Part shown: piece after piece, positions 31,387-40,476 of the stretch
Position numbering within the stretch: the stretch's first letter is position 1
How the letters are laid out: the number at the start of each line of letters is the position of its first letter
Assembly (NCBI GenBank): GCA_900315305.1
Contig: OMYS01000027.1
Location: 1-49,790 of the forward strand
DNA from: an uncultured Eubacteriales bacterium
GTDB taxonomy: Bacteria; Bacillota; Clostridia; Lachnospirales; Lachnospiraceae
DNA length: 49,790 nucleotides
Direction of reading: 5' to 3'
Program-made: the position numbers and the translations under genes
Notes under the pieces: model-generated
The model's database searches: none
What the model was told of the DNA's origin: nothing
Seen by the model: only the letters and a program-made list of their open reading frames with translations

Positions 31387-32304
31387 ATGGACAGTGAGAA
31401 AAAAGAAATTCTGAAAAAATACTGCTATGACGGATCGAGGCATTTTTCAATCAAGGATGCCTCAACAAATGAGACGTCGCTCTGCCGCGACAAGGCGGAG
31501 GCGCTTGCGCAGATGCAGAAGAACGACGCGAAGATGGACGAGCTGCAGGCGAAGCTCTACGCGGCGAAGAAGGAGGGCGTGATCTTCCTGTTCCAGGCGA
31601 TGGACGCGGCCGGCAAGGACGGCACGATCCGCTCGGTTCTGACCTGCCTCTCCCCGCACGGCGTGCACGAGGCGGCCTTCAAGTCGCCTTCGTCGGAGGA
31701 GCTCGCGCACGATTTTCTGTGGCGGATTGAAAAGCAGGTCCCGGCGAAGGGAGAGATTGCCATTTTCAACCGGTCACAGTATGAGGATGTTTTAATCGCA
31801 AAGGTACGGAAGCTCTATCTCACGCAGGCGCATGCGGACCGCATCGATACGGATACGATCATTCAGGACAGATATGAGGATATCCGGCATTTTGAGCACT
31901 ATCTGTACCGGAACAGCATCCGCACCGTGAAGATCTTCCTCCACGTCTCAAAGGACGAGCAGGCGCTTCGTTTCCTGTCGAGAATTGATGAGCCCGAGAA
32001 GAACTGGAAGTTTTCGCCCGGAGACTGGCAGGAGCGCGGATACTGGGATGCCTATCAGGAGGCCTTCGAGGATGCGATCAACGCGACGGCGACAAAGGAG
32101 GCTCCGTGGTACGTCGTGCCGGCGGACCACAAGTGGTACATGCGGTATCTTGTCAGTGAGATCCTGTGCGACACGCTGATCGACATGGACCCGCACTACC
32201 CGGAGGTGACAAAGGAGAGGCTGGCAGAGTTTGAAAAACTCAGAGCTTCGATCGAAAAAGACCTGCCGGAAAAGAAATTGAAAAAAGTTCAGAAAGAGTG
32301 TTGA
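31387..32304 (+). CDS. ppk2: Polyphosphate kinase 2 family protein
   Basis: 305 residues with the PPK2 P-loop FLFQAMDAAGKDGTI, the lid/Walker B region AIFNRSQYEDVL, RIDEPEKNWKFSPGDWQERG and the C-terminal WYVVPADHKWYMRYLVSEI. The one-domain size and these motifs place it with PPK2 enzymes that phosphorylate NMP/NDP from polyphosphate (class II/III like); direction and nucleotide preference cannot be assigned by eye. Cytoplasmic. The stop codon TGA lies inside the TTGACA box of the tRNA-Pro promoter. Confidence 0.92.
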   Translation: MDSEKKEILKKYCYDGSRHFSIKDASTNETSLCRDKAEALAQMQKNDAKMDELQAKLYAAKKEGVIFLFQAMDAAGKDGTIRSVLTCLSPHGVHEAAFKSPSSEELAHDFLWRIEKQVPAKGEIAIFNRSQYEDVLIAKVRKLYLTQAHADRIDTDTIIQDRYEDIRHFEHYLYRNSIRTVKIFLHVSKDEQALRFLSRIDEPEKNWKFSPGDWQERGYWDAYQEAFEDAINATATKEAPWYVVPADHKWYMRYLVSEILCDTLIDMDPHYPEVTKERLAEFEKLRASIEKDLPEKKLKKVQKEC

Positions 32305-32329
32305 CAGATAAGGCTCGCCCCGCTATAAT
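32301..32329 (+). promoter_or_regulatory. Consensus promoter of tRNA-Pro
   Basis: TTGACA (32301-32306), 17 bp, TATAAT (32324-32329): a perfect sigma-A consensus overlapping the ppk2 stop codon. Confidence 0.9.
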
Positions 32330-32386
32330 AATCATCGTTGCAGCGAGCAAGAGAAAAACAAAAGAGCTCGCGGGCGACGATGATAT

Positions 32387-32460
32387 CGATGCGTGGCTCA
32401 GTTTGGTAGAGCGCTGCGTTCGGGACGCAGAGGCCGCTGGTTCAAATCCAGTCGCATCGA
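32387..32460 (+). tRNA. tRNA-Pro (anticodon CGG)
   Basis: 74 nt fold as a cloverleaf: acceptor CGATGCG/CGCATCG with discriminator A, D stem GCTC/GAGC, anticodon stem CTGCG/CGCAG with loop TTCGGGA (anticodon CGG, reading CCG), 5-nt variable loop and T arm around TTCAAAT. The C at position 1 is typical of tRNA-Pro. CCA is not encoded. Confidence 0.95.
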
Positions 32461-32464
32461 CGCT

Positions 32465-32500
32465 AGCGGAAATCCTTAGATTGAGGGTTTCCGCTTTTTT
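32465..32500 (+). terminator. tRNA-Pro terminator
   Basis: AGCGGAAATCC pairs with GGGTTTCCGCT (one G-U), followed by TTTTTT, directly after the tRNA. Confidence 0.9.
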
Positions 32501-32504
32501 GTGT

Positions 32505-32710
32505 GTATAAGTCCCGGTCGCAGTGCATAGGACGCGGCGTGCTTGCACGCCGGCGGACATATGCACTAGCGACGACAACAGGCATGAGCAAGAAGTGACG
32601 CGTAAGCGGCACGAGATTGCGAATGCCTGTTAGGATTGCGGGAGCTGCGAAGCAGCGGAGCAATCCGACGGGACTTATACACGCCATCCGGACGTCCCGG
32701 TCGCAGTGCA
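32505..32710. repeat. Family C structured repeat, copy C1
   Basis: Arms GTATAAGTCCC and GGGACTTATAC close the element (to 32680). Inside are GTGCATA...TATGCAC with a GGCGTGC-TT-GCACGCC core, CAGGCAT...ATGCCTG with the conserved GAGCAAG and GATTGCG, and GGATTGC...GCAATCC around GCTGCGAAGCAGC. The 17-mer GTCCCGGTCGCAGTGCA at 32511-32527 is repeated directly at 32694-32710. Confidence 0.9.
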
Positions 32711-32831
32711 ACTCAATTTTACCATAATTTCGGCACATAAAAGCGGAATGCTGACACAGCGCCTGTCCGCTCTGCGGTACAATGATTCCATCAGGCAAGA
32801 TAATCGAACACTTTTCAGGAGGAAATGGTGT

Positions 32832-35663
32832 ATGCGTATCACAGACTGCAAGGTGAATCATCTGACAAATCCGCTTGGCTTTGATATGCCGGCCGTCCGC
32901 GTCTCCTACAACGTGGAGGATGCCGCGGGACGCACGCAGAAGGATGCGGAGATCCGCGTCGCGCTCGATCCGGACATGAAGCAGATCATTTTCGATACAG
33001 GAAGACGGACAGATATTTCATTGATCGGGACAGATCTCCCGATTGATCTTACGCCGCGCACGCGGTACTACTGGACCGTGACGGTCACAACGGATGCCGG
33101 TGAGACGGCGGAGTCGGATGTGAACTGGTTTGAGACAGCGAAGATGGAAGAGCCGTGGAGCGCGAAATGGATCGCCTGCGGCAAGGGCGACCGTCACCCG
33201 GTCTTTTCCCGGGACCTTGATCAGGCATCAGCCTCTCTTGCGTCCGGGAAGCGCGTCGCAGGTGCGAGGCTCTACATCTCAGGTCTCGGACTCTATGAGG
33301 CTTACTTAAACGGCGAGAAGATCGGGGACGAGTATCTGACACCCGGCTGCGATCACTATGACGCGTGGCTCCAGTATCAGACGTACGACATCACGGACGA
33401 GCTTCGCAAGGGACACGCGTTCTCGGTTCTTCTCGGCGACGGCTGGAAGCTGGGACGCTTCGGCTTTTATTCCGGCCTCGTGAAGGAAAATAAGGCTGAG
33501 GAGTACAGCTTGATCGCGGAAATGCACATCACCTACGAGGACGGCACGGAGGAGACGATCGGCACAGACACGGACTGGAGTGTGAAGAGAAGCCGCATCA
33601 CCTTCAGCAATATTTACGACGGCGAACATGTCGATGACACGCTCCCGGAGACAAATGAGGAGCCTGTCCGCGAAACCTCATACGACGGCGTTCTCACGGC
33701 GCGGTACAGCCTGCCGGTCAGATGCCATCAGACATTTCACGCGAAGCGGATCCCGAGCACGGCGGAGGGCGAGGTCCTTGTCGACTTCGGCCAGAATATG
33801 TCCGGCCTCTTCTTCCTTCATGTCCACGAGCCGGCGGGGACTGTCATCCGCCTGCAGTTCGGAGAAGTCCTGCAGGACGGTCATTTTTACAATGAGAACC
33901 TGCGCTCCGCGAAGGAGGAATATATCTACACGAGTGACGGAAATGAGCATACCCTGCGGCCGCATTTTACATTCTATGGCTTCCGCTATGTGAAGGTCAG
34001 CGGGATCAGCGACTTCCGCGAGGAGGACCTCTATGTCCGCGCTCTTTATTCTGACGTGGATGATACGGGCGTCATGACGACGGGGCATGCGAAGGTGAAC
34101 CGCCTGATTGAAAATGTGCGCTGGGGCGAGCGCTCGAACTTCGTCGATGTCCCGACGGACTGCCCGCAGAGAGATGAGCGCATGGGCTGGACCGGAGACG
34201 CGCAGGTCTTCTCGCAGACGGCGATGTTCCTGAGTGACACGTATGCGTTCTACCGCAAATATCTCCACGACATGGCGACGGAGCAGGCGGACCGGAACGG
34301 CTGCGTGCCGGACGTCGTGCCGGCCTTCGGGGTCAATTCATTTTCCGGCGTGTGGGGCGATGCGTGCTGCATCATTCCGTGGAACCTGTACAAGGCCTAC
34401 GGCGATCCGCATATCCTTGAGGAGCAGTACGACAGCATGAAGTCGTGGGTCGACTTTATCCGGAGAATCGACGGGGACAACCACAACTGGAGACGGCAGT
34501 TTGACTACGCGGACTGGGTCGCGCTGGACAGCCGCGTCCTGAAGAAGGACACGGTTATCGGCGGAACGGACGACGCGTACATCAGTGATCTCTACTATTA
34601 TAACAGCGCAAATCTCGTGGCGCAGGCGGCGGCTGTGCTCGGACGCACGGACGACGCGAAGGAGTACGGCGCGCTCGCGGATAAGATCCGCACCTACCTG
34701 CAGGACGACTATTTTTCGAAGACGGGCAGATGCTGCTGCGACACGCAGACGGCGCAGGCGCTGGCGCTGACCTTCGATATCGCGACGAACCGCGCGATGA
34801 CAGCCGATATGCTGAAGACGGCGCTCATCCGCTCGGGCGGAAAGCTGCAGACCGGCTTTACGGGAACGCCGTTCCTGTGCAGCTCGCTGTGCGACTGCGG
34901 CATGCCGGCGGCCGCCTATGACCTTCTGCTCAACGAGGAGTGCCCGGGCTGGCTCTATGAGGTTAATCACGGTGCCACGACCATCTGGGAGAGATGGAAC
35001 AGCGTGGAGGAGGACGGCAGCATGTCCTCGACGGGCATGAATTCCCTGAACCACTACGCGTACGGCGCGATCCTGAACTGGATGGTGCGCTATGTCGGCG
35101 GCATCCGTCCGCTGTGCCCGGGATACACAAGAGTGCGTCTTGAGCCTGTCGTGGACCTGAGACTCGGCAGTGCGTCGGTCTCCTACCGGTCAATTGCCGG
35201 AACGTACGCGCTCTCATGGAAGATCAGCGGCGGACGGCACATCGAGGTGAAGTTTGAGGTTCCGTTCGGCTGCGAGGCGGAGGTTCATTTGCCGCAGATG
35301 ACGGAGGAGGCGAAGAATGCGCTTCTTAAAAATGACGGAATCCGCGAGGAGGACGGGAAGCTGCTTGCTACGGCCGGAGTCTATGCCGTCTCGTATGACA
35401 CGCCGCATATTCTGACGCGTGTCTACACGGTCGATGATGAGATGCGGGAGCTGCAGGTGAGAAAGGACGTGGTCGCGGTGATCGATGAGATGATCCCTGA
35501 TTTTGAGCATATTGACCTCGCCTACGGCAACCGGACACTGCGGGACGTCGTTCTGAACCGCACGGGGGATCTCTACCGCGACAGACAGATCGACGCGGCG
35601 AACTTCCGGACAGAGGAGCAGCTTGAGGAACTGAACAAGAGACTGGAGCAGATGTACAGCTGA
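32832..35663 (+). CDS. Alpha-L-rhamnosidase, glycoside hydrolase family 78
   Basis: 943 residues. The N-terminal Ig-like domain (CKVNHLTNPLGFDMPAVRVS) and the rhamnosidase beta-domains (ARLYISGLGLYEAYLNGEKI; DFGQNMSGLFFLHV) precede the (alpha/alpha)6 catalytic barrel. The catalytic region includes CPQRDERMGWTGDAQVF, the GH78 hallmark with the general acid, and later GATTIWERW. A C-terminal beta-sandwich is followed by an unusual ~90-residue tail (DDEMRELQVRKDVVAVIDEM onward). It removes terminal alpha-L-rhamnose from plant glycans or flavonoid glycosides. No signal peptide, so substrates must be imported. ATG 32832 follows CAGGAGG; upstream in-frame codons run through the promoter region. No rhamnose catabolism genes adjoin it. 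Confidence 0.94.
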   Translation: MRITDCKVNHLTNPLGFDMPAVRVSYNVEDAAGRTQKDAEIRVALDPDMKQIIFDTGRRTDISLIGTDLPIDLTPRTRYYWTVTVTTDAGETAESDVNWFETAKMEEPWSAKWIACGKGDRHPVFSRDLDQASASLASGKRVAGARLYISGLGLYEAYLNGEKIGDEYLTPGCDHYDAWLQYQTYDITDELRKGHAFSVLLGDGWKLGRFGFYSGLVKENKAEEYSLIAEMHITYEDGTEETIGTDTDWSVKRSRITFSNIYDGEHVDDTLPETNEEPVRETSYDGVLTARYSLPVRCHQTFHAKRIPSTAEGEVLVDFGQNMSGLFFLHVHEPAGTVIRLQFGEVLQDGHFYNENLRSAKEEYIYTSDGNEHTLRPHFTFYGFRYVKVSGISDFREEDLYVRALYSDVDDTGVMTTGHAKVNRLIENVRWGERSNFVDVPTDCPQRDERMGWTGDAQVFSQTAMFLSDTYAFYRKYLHDMATEQADRNGCVPDVVPAFGVNSFSGVWGDACCIIPWNLYKAYGDPHILEEQYDSMKSWVDFIRRIDGDNHNWRRQFDYADWVALDSRVLKKDTVIGGTDDAYISDLYYYNSANLVAQAAAVLGRTDDAKEYGALADKIRTYLQDDYFSKTGRCCCDTQTAQALALTFDIATNRAMTADMLKTALIRSGGKLQTGFTGTPFLCSSLCDCGMPAAAYDLLLNEECPGWLYEVNHGATTIWERWNSVEEDGSMSSTGMNSLNHYAYGAILNWMVRYVGGIRPLCPGYTRVRLEPVVDLRLGSASVSYRSIAGTYALSWKISGGRHIEVKFEVPFGCEAEVHLPQMTEEAKNALLKNDGIREEDGKLLATAGVYAVSYDTPHILTRVYTVDDEMRELQVRKDVVAVIDEMIPDFEHIDLAYGNRTLRDVVLNRTGDLYRDRQIDAANFRTEEQLEELNKRLEQMYS

Positions 35664-35680
35664 GATTGAGCTGACAAAAA

Positions 35681-35728
35681 AAGCGCCGGGCGTGTTCGTT
35701 TATGGACGGACGTGCCCGACGCTTCTTT
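35681..35728. terminator. Bidirectional terminator between GH78 and the toxin gene
   Basis: AAGCGCCGGGC pairs with GCCCGACGCTT (one mismatch), with A-rich/T-rich flanks on both sides. Confidence 0.75.
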
Positions 35729-35730
35729 GT

Positions 35731-36048
35731 TCACAGACCTCTGATGATACTCAGATAATCCTGACGCTGATCAACAACCGCATAAACAATCACCTGTTTT
35801 TTCTGATCATCAACCTTGTAGAACACAAGATCCTTTTTCAGGATCAGTACCAGATATCCCTGCCTCCTTAATACGTTGTATTTGGGTTCTGTGCCTATAT
35901 GTGGATGATCTCCCAGACTTAGAATGGCGGTCTCCATATCATCAAGCTTCTTAAGCGCAACGTTTCTGCCAAAGTTTTCCGCAATATGTAAAATGATGTT
36001 TCTGATCAATGAGTCGGCAGTATCTGTTCGGATGACTTTATACTTCAC
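35731..36048 (-). CDS. ParE/RelE-type toxin
   Basis: 105 residues: KYKVIRTDTADSLIRNIILH, a second helix (NVALKKLDDMETAILSL), then NVLRRQGYLVLILKKDLVFY and a final strand VIVYAVVDQRQDYLSII. The strand-helix-helix-sheet order and the two-helix N-terminus fit ParE/RelE toxins of type II systems. It overlaps the antitoxin gene by 4 bp (ATGA). Different in sequence from the RelE-like toxin at 3953-4288. Target not decidable by eye. Confidence 0.82.
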   Translation of the reverse strand: MKYKVIRTDTADSLIRNIILHIAENFGRNVALKKLDDMETAILSLGDHPHIGTEPKYNVLRRQGYLVLILKKDLVFYKVDDQKKQVIVYAVVDQRQDYLSIIRGL

Positions 36049-36329
36049 GCATTATCCTCCTGGAGCAGACTTCTCAAGTCATCAAAGGTGTCTTTCGCAG
36101 GCGCAACTCTTCCATATTTTACATCTTCATCAGCTTCCGCCAATATCTCCAGAAGCTTGATGCGGGCCTTCATTCTCTTGTATTCCTCATAACCAAGAGA
36201 TACAGTGTCACCTCGTCCATTAACGGTAATGATAACAGCCTCATTTTCTTCACGGCATTGCTTGGAAATTTCATTGTAGTGATTTCGCAAATCGGCGGAC
36301 GGCCTGATGATTTCCTGCTGTGATAACAT
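36045..36329 (-). CDS. Phd/YefM-type antitoxin
   Basis: 94 residues from MLSQQEIIRPSADLRNHYNE. The N-terminal DNA-binding part has the Phd/YefM pattern (IIRPSADLRNHYNEISKQCR, AVIITVNGRGDTVSLGYEEY), and the C-terminal acidic helix would neutralise the toxin. The ATG at 36329 is chosen because the perfect AGGAGGTGATC lies just upstream; the alternative GTG three codons earlier lies inside that Shine-Dalgarno. The pair forms one operon and such complexes usually autorepress. Confidence 0.88.
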   Translation of the reverse strand: MLSQQEIIRPSADLRNHYNEISKQCREENEAVIITVNGRGDTVSLGYEEYKRMKARIKLLEILAEADEDVKYGRVAPAKDTFDDLRSLLQEDNA

Positions 36330-36339
36330 AATGATCACC

Positions 36340-36638
36340 TCCTGAATACATAGACATATTATATCATAATATGATTATATAGCAATAGCGTCTGGTTCGA
36401 AGCTATGATGATTTCTTCAATGAAAGGCAGTGACTATACCTAGTATGTACAATACGCACAAAAATCAAGACTAATATATGGCAGAAACAGACAAAATATG
36501 CGCCTGTAAAAAAAAGCAATGTTGACATATATGCGAAAAATATGCTAATACAATAATATAAACATCATTCGATAGAACTATAAATTGCATAATGACAGTA
36601 TAATATAACGTATTGGTGAGAATTAGGAGGTGAGTCCA
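36340..36638 (+). promoter_or_regulatory. AT-rich region with candidate promoters of the 36.6-41.5 kb operon
   Basis: About 300 bp without a gene, clearly AT-richer than the rest of the window. Contains TTGACA (36522-36527) with TAATAC 18 bp later, and a second -10-like TATAAT at 36599-36604. The composition suggests a foreign or regulation-dense segment. Confidence 0.5.
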
Positions 36639-36734
36639 GTGCATAATATGTATCCTTACAATGATTATTTATTGGCTGCAATTGTGAGCGTGCATGTTAT
36701 ACATGCTAATTTACGATTAAGTAAAGGAGGATGA
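36639..36734 (+). CDS. 31-residue mini-ORF ahead of the secreted-protein gene
   Basis: GTG start preceded by AGGAGGTG (36626-36633), reading MHNMYPYNDYLLAAIVSVHV then IHANLRLSKGG, stop TGA at 36732-36734. The middle is hydrophobic and could insert in a membrane. Its last codons are the Shine-Dalgarno of the next gene (AAAGGAGG), so translation of the two is tied together. It could be a leader peptide, a small secreted or membrane peptide, or a chance ORF; the excellent Shine-Dalgarno argues against chance. No relative recognised. Confidence 0.45.
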   Translation: MHNMYPYNDYLLAAIVSVHVIHANLRLSKGG

Positions 36735-36737
36735 AGT

Positions 36738-37106
36738 ATGATCAGAATAACAAGGAGAACTTTGGCACTGTTGGCAGCAGTGGTAATTGCTCTCTCTGGG
36801 AGTATGCTTCCCTGTGAAGCGGCGACAAGTAGCGGTTTGACAGCTACTCTTTCCAAAACAACTGCAAAGGCGGTCTATGATTATGGCCGCTATGGATATG
36901 TTCTGATGGTCAGAATTGAGTTTGCCGAATTGCACACGACAACTGGACAGGGTTATACAGGAAAAAGAGAGGCGACTGCTAGCGGAAATGTTACAAAAGT
37001 GTCAACGACGCGTTCAGTAGATTCTGGATATTACTATACAGAAATGAATGCAGCAGGCTTTGTGAATGGATCACAGAAGGCTGCCTTAACGGGGGTGCGT
37101 CCATAA
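36738..37106 (+). CDS. Small secreted protein of unknown function
   Basis: 122 residues with a clear signal peptide (MIRITRRTLALLAAVVIALS, cleavage probably after PCEA), leaving ~93 residues. The mature part is Thr/Ser/Gly/Tyr-rich and beta-like (TATLSKTTAKAVYDYGRYGY; SVDSGYYYTEMNAAGF), has no cysteine and no recognised domain. Shine-Dalgarno AAAGGAGG precedes ATG 36738. Its stop overlaps the ATG of the lipoprotein gene (TAATG), so the two are coupled. The setting (small secreted product, lipoprotein, ABC permease, ABC ATPase) recalls bacteriocin or signalling-peptide export/immunity operons. That role is inference only. Confidence 0.75.
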   Translation: MIRITRRTLALLAAVVIALSGSMLPCEAATSSGLTATLSKTTAKAVYDYGRYGYVLMVRIEFAELHTTTGQGYTGKREATASGNVTKVSTTRSVDSGYYYTEMNAAGFVNGSQKAALTGVRP

Positions 37107-38287
37107 TGATGAAGAAAAGAAACGTAGTTTCTGCTCTTGCGGCCCTGTGCCTCGTCCTCTCTGGCTGTGGTGCGTCTCGTACAGAAAGTACATCGTCTCT
37201 TGCGACTAGTCAGGAATCGGTTGTCTCTGCTATATCTGAATCAGTCGAGTCACAGCAGTCTTCAGACGGAACCTTCAGGATCTCGGCCAATGACAGTGAC
37301 ATGGCTTATCAGGAGGGGACTGATGACCAGCCCTGGTACCTGTGGAGAAGAGTTGCGGAATCAGGCAGGGGTCTATACTATGAGAAAAATGCGTTTCTGT
37401 ATTTCTTCGATCTGCAGACCGGAACTTCGGTTCCGGTCTGTAATCGTCCGGACTGCAGTCATACGGATGTCAACTGTAATGCAAGCCTGACAGGAGACAT
37501 TATAGGAAGTGTCATCAATTACTATGACGGCAATATTTACATGTGTGGGCTTGACGACTCCTATATGTGCCTATACCGGTTTGCGGCGGATGGTTCGGGC
37601 AGGCAGAAGGTTATGAAATTATACCGTTATGCCCCTGAAGACGGTAACGGCTCTGGAGAAGCTGCAATGGTCTGGGCTCCGAATTTCATCCTGCACAGAG
37701 GCTATGTCTATTATTATTGGAAGGAAGACGAGACCGGAAGCCTGTACAGACAGAAAATCGGAAGCGACACAGCGGAGACTCTGTACTCGCCGGGTGGGGA
37801 GCGCCCACAGGTCTATCGGCTGGAGGGCGTCGGTCACTATGTCTTCTTCCAGGCCGGAAATTTTCTGAATGATGATGGAAGTGAGCTCGACATCAGTCTG
37901 ATGGCGTATGACACAGATACCGGGAAGATCGAGACGGTTCTTCCGGATGTCTATAATTCCTATATGGTGACAGGGACGGATCTGTATTACCGGAAGTCCG
38001 GTGAGATCTACCATTATTCGATGGAGGACGGGACAGGTGAGGCCCTGATGCAGATTTCAGATTCAGCCGAATTTTCTGCGGACGCGGACCGGATTTATGT
38101 CGGCGATTCGCTGGCGGGCAGCTTTCTGGTCTATGACACGTCCGGAATTTATCTCGGGAAGGCAGGCGCCGGCGACAGCGTGACACTGTATATGGGCCAT
38201 AACGGGCGGGTCTATTCGATGGGAGCGGACGGACTCATGCTTCTTGACGCCACCGACCCGGACCATATCGTATGCACAGGCGTCTGA
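37106..38287 (+). CDS. Lipoprotein with CxxPxCxHxxxxC motif and propeller-like body
   Basis: 393 residues (start at the first of two tandem Met codons). Lipobox LSGC with Cys 21 places it on the outer membrane face. After a Ser-rich linker, the motif VCNRPDCSHTDVNC (Cys 112, Cys 117, His 119, Cys 124) could bind a metal. I recall this motif from many Lachnospiraceae lipoproteins. The rest consists of repeated strand units with aromatic pairs (YYDGNIYMCG, GYVYYYWKEDE, GTDLYYRKSGEIYHY, NGRVYSMGADG), suggesting a beta-propeller of the DUF5050-like kind. Likely partner of the ABC permease and ATPase that follow: a receptor, sensor or shield. Function unproven. Confidence 0.75.
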   Translation: MMKKRNVVSALAALCLVLSGCGASRTESTSSLATSQESVVSAISESVESQQSSDGTFRISANDSDMAYQEGTDDQPWYLWRRVAESGRGLYYEKNAFLYFFDLQTGTSVPVCNRPDCSHTDVNCNASLTGDIIGSVINYYDGNIYMCGLDDSYMCLYRFAADGSGRQKVMKLYRYAPEDGNGSGEAAMVWAPNFILHRGYVYYYWKEDETGSLYRQKIGSDTAETLYSPGGERPQVYRLEGVGHYVFFQAGNFLNDDGSELDISLMAYDTDTGKIETVLPDVYNSYMVTGTDLYYRKSGEIYHYSMEDGTGEALMQISDSAEFSADADRIYVGDSLAGSFLVYDTSGIYLGKAGAGDSVTLYMGHNGRVYSMGADGLMLLDATDPDHIVCTGV

Positions 38288-38352
38288 TCTTCTGACGCGT
38301 TTTGCCCGGATGCAGGGATCTTGGCATCCGGGCTGGTCTGAGGAGGCTTATT

Positions 38353-40476
38353 ATGGAATGGCGGATGGTCCTTCGCAGGCGAATGGTCGTTTTCGTACTG
38401 CTGGCAATTCTTTTTCTGGACGCATTTTTCTTCATGCAGGGACTTTCGTCCTGGCGCACAGAGGTGCAGTATATGCGCGAGGACGAGATGATGAGCTCCG
38501 ATGCGGAGGACGAGGATGCGTCCGCTTCCTATCACGACAAGATACAGACGATTCTGACAAATGCGGAAAATATGCAGGCCATCAGCATATTTTCTAATGC
38601 GGAATCCTTCACAGGCAGAAACATCAGCCGCACGATCCATGATTACAAGGGACTCCTTAGCCTTGAGCTCCCGGACGGGGACTACAGTGATTATGAATAT
38701 TTATTCAGCTGCCGAGAGACGACCTGGCTCACGCTGCTGATCGTTATTTTTATTGTTCTGATGGTCTATCACGAGGAAAATGCAGGGATCCGCTGCGTGA
38801 TCCACGCATCCTTACGGGGCCGCGCATATCGCACGCTGCACCGCGCATCCGGCATCCTCCTTTGGAGTCTCGGCGCGGGGGCTGTGATCTGGCTCATCCC
38901 CGTTTTCTGCCTGCTGTTTACCGGGGCGCCGGGCATGCTGGCGCCTGTTCAGGCAGTTCCGTCCATGCAGTCCTGCACGCTCCGCGTCTCCATTCTTGGC
39001 ATGACGGTGCTGTGCATGCTTTGCACGGCATTCATCAGCTGGCTTCTGGGGACGGCGGTCATGTTCCTTGCGGATATCAGCGGACACATGGTTTTATCTA
39101 TATGTTTCGTGAGTGTCCTGATGGCTTTGGGTTTCTTCCTGTATTCGGCGGTCAGTGCGGACAGCACCTTCAATATGCTTCACTATATCAATGTATTTTA
39201 TGCTATGCGGCCGGGAGATATGTTCTCCGAGTACCGAAACCTGAACTGGTTCGGATATCCGGTCAGTCAGAGCACGCTGCTTCTTCTTGTGGAGCTGTTG
39301 TTAATGTGCGCGCTTCTTACTGCGGACGCCCTGACGGCCGGAAGCCGGTATCCGGTGAGGTCCGGAAATGTGAGGCTTGCCGTCCGGATTCGGCTGCGCG
39401 CGCCGTCCTCACCTGCGGCCGCGGAGTGGTGGAAGCTGCTTGCAAACGGGAAAGGGCTGCTTCTCATTGCCTTGCTGGTCGCTGTTCTCATCGGGCAGAC
39501 CGATCTGACACCGGCTGCTGTCTCGAGAAAGCAGTCTCTGTATGCTTCCTTTATGAAGGAATATGAGGGCCCGCCGGATCAGGAGTCCGGAGCGGAGATT
39601 GCGAAGCGGCAGAAGAAAATCGATGAGGTGACGGCAAAGCGGAAGGCGGCTGAGGAGTCCTACGCAAAGGGCGAGATCGACGAGGAGACGTACTTCGGCG
39701 TGCAGCTCTACTATGATGATTATGAGGCGGAGCGTGAGGCCCTGCAGATGATTCAGAACCAGACGGAGCGTCTTGAGAGCCTGAAGGAGCGGGGAATCAG
39801 CGGCTGGTATGTGAACCAGTACTGCTACAACGCGCTTTTCGGGAGAAATTATATCTACGGGAGCATGATCGCGGTCATTGTGATTCTGTGCCTTGCGGGA
39901 GGGATCTTCTCTTCTGAGCACGGCAGCGGAATGGAGCCCGTTATCCGCGCTGCGGCGCGCGGAAGAAAGCCGTTTTTCGCAGGGAAGGTGCGGACGGCTG
40001 TTCTTTTCGCATTTGCAGTGGCAGGCGCGCAGACGCTGTGTGAGCTCACGGAAAATGCGGTCGTGTACGGGTTCAGCGGTCTCGGAGCTCCGGTACAGAG
40101 CCTGTCACAGCTCGATTTTGTCGGAATTCACTGTACAATTCTTCAGCTTCTGATTCTGCTCTATGCGCTGAGGCTCCTCATGATGGCCTCGCTCGGCCTG
40201 ATCGCGGCGGGAATTGACGAGCTGTGGGGAATGCGCGCCGTCACGATCGCACTTCTCATCGCGGCTGTCCCGGAGGTTCTGATTGCACTCGGGTTTTCGA
40301 TGTTCCGGTACATATCCGTTCCGGAATACCTCCTGGTTCTTCCGCTTGTGGCGAAGACGCAGAGCCTTGCGCCGCTTCTTGTGTTCGCGGCGGCGCTGAT
40401 CCTTGCGGGAATCCTTGTCACGGCCGCAGCGGCCGGAAAGTGGAACCATAATTTGATTACAGTGTCAAAAGTCTGA
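38353..40476 (+). CDS. ABC-2-like permease with large extracytoplasmic regions
   Basis: 707 residues from MEWRMVLRRRMVVFVLLAIL; AGGAGG at 38341-38346 fixes this ATG, whereas the longer frame has no Shine-Dalgarno. About twelve hydrophobic segments form two blocks. Each block begins with a basic N-helix and a hydrophilic insertion (residues ~40-115; and ~395-495, the latter charged and coiled-coil-like, KRQKKIDEVTAKRKAAEES). This repeats the ABC-2 plan of TM1, large loop, then five TMs, as if two half-permeases were fused. It should pair with the ATPase at 40636-41517. The last codons and TGA (GTG TCA AAA GTC TGA) lie within the arm of repeat C2. Confidence 0.75.
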   Translation: MEWRMVLRRRMVVFVLLAILFLDAFFFMQGLSSWRTEVQYMREDEMMSSDAEDEDASASYHDKIQTILTNAENMQAISIFSNAESFTGRNISRTIHDYKGLLSLELPDGDYSDYEYLFSCRETTWLTLLIVIFIVLMVYHEENAGIRCVIHASLRGRAYRTLHRASGILLWSLGAGAVIWLIPVFCLLFTGAPGMLAPVQAVPSMQSCTLRVSILGMTVLCMLCTAFISWLLGTAVMFLADISGHMVLSICFVSVLMALGFFLYSAVSADSTFNMLHYINVFYAMRPGDMFSEYRNLNWFGYPVSQSTLLLLVELLLMCALLTADALTAGSRYPVRSGNVRLAVRIRLRAPSSPAAAEWWKLLANGKGLLLIALLVAVLIGQTDLTPAAVSRKQSLYASFMKEYEGPPDQESGAEIAKRQKKIDEVTAKRKAAEESYAKGEIDEETYFGVQLYYDDYEAEREALQMIQNQTERLESLKERGISGWYVNQYCYNALFGRNYIYGSMIAVIVILCLAGGIFSSEHGSGMEPVIRAAARGRKPFFAGKVRTAVLFAFAVAGAQTLCELTENAVVYGFSGLGAPVQSLSQLDFVGIHCTILQLLILLYALRLLMMASLGLIAAGIDELWGMRAVTIALLIAAVPEVLIALGFSMFRYISVPEYLLVLPLVAKTQSLAPLLVFAAALILAGILVTAAAAGKWNHNLITVSKV

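Noticed and set aside
36738..37106. Identification as a lactococcin-972-type bacteriocin
   Set aside because: Gene order is reminiscent, but the mature protein lacks the Trp/Gly-rich pattern of that family and the ATPase is of ABC-2, not MacB/LolD, type.
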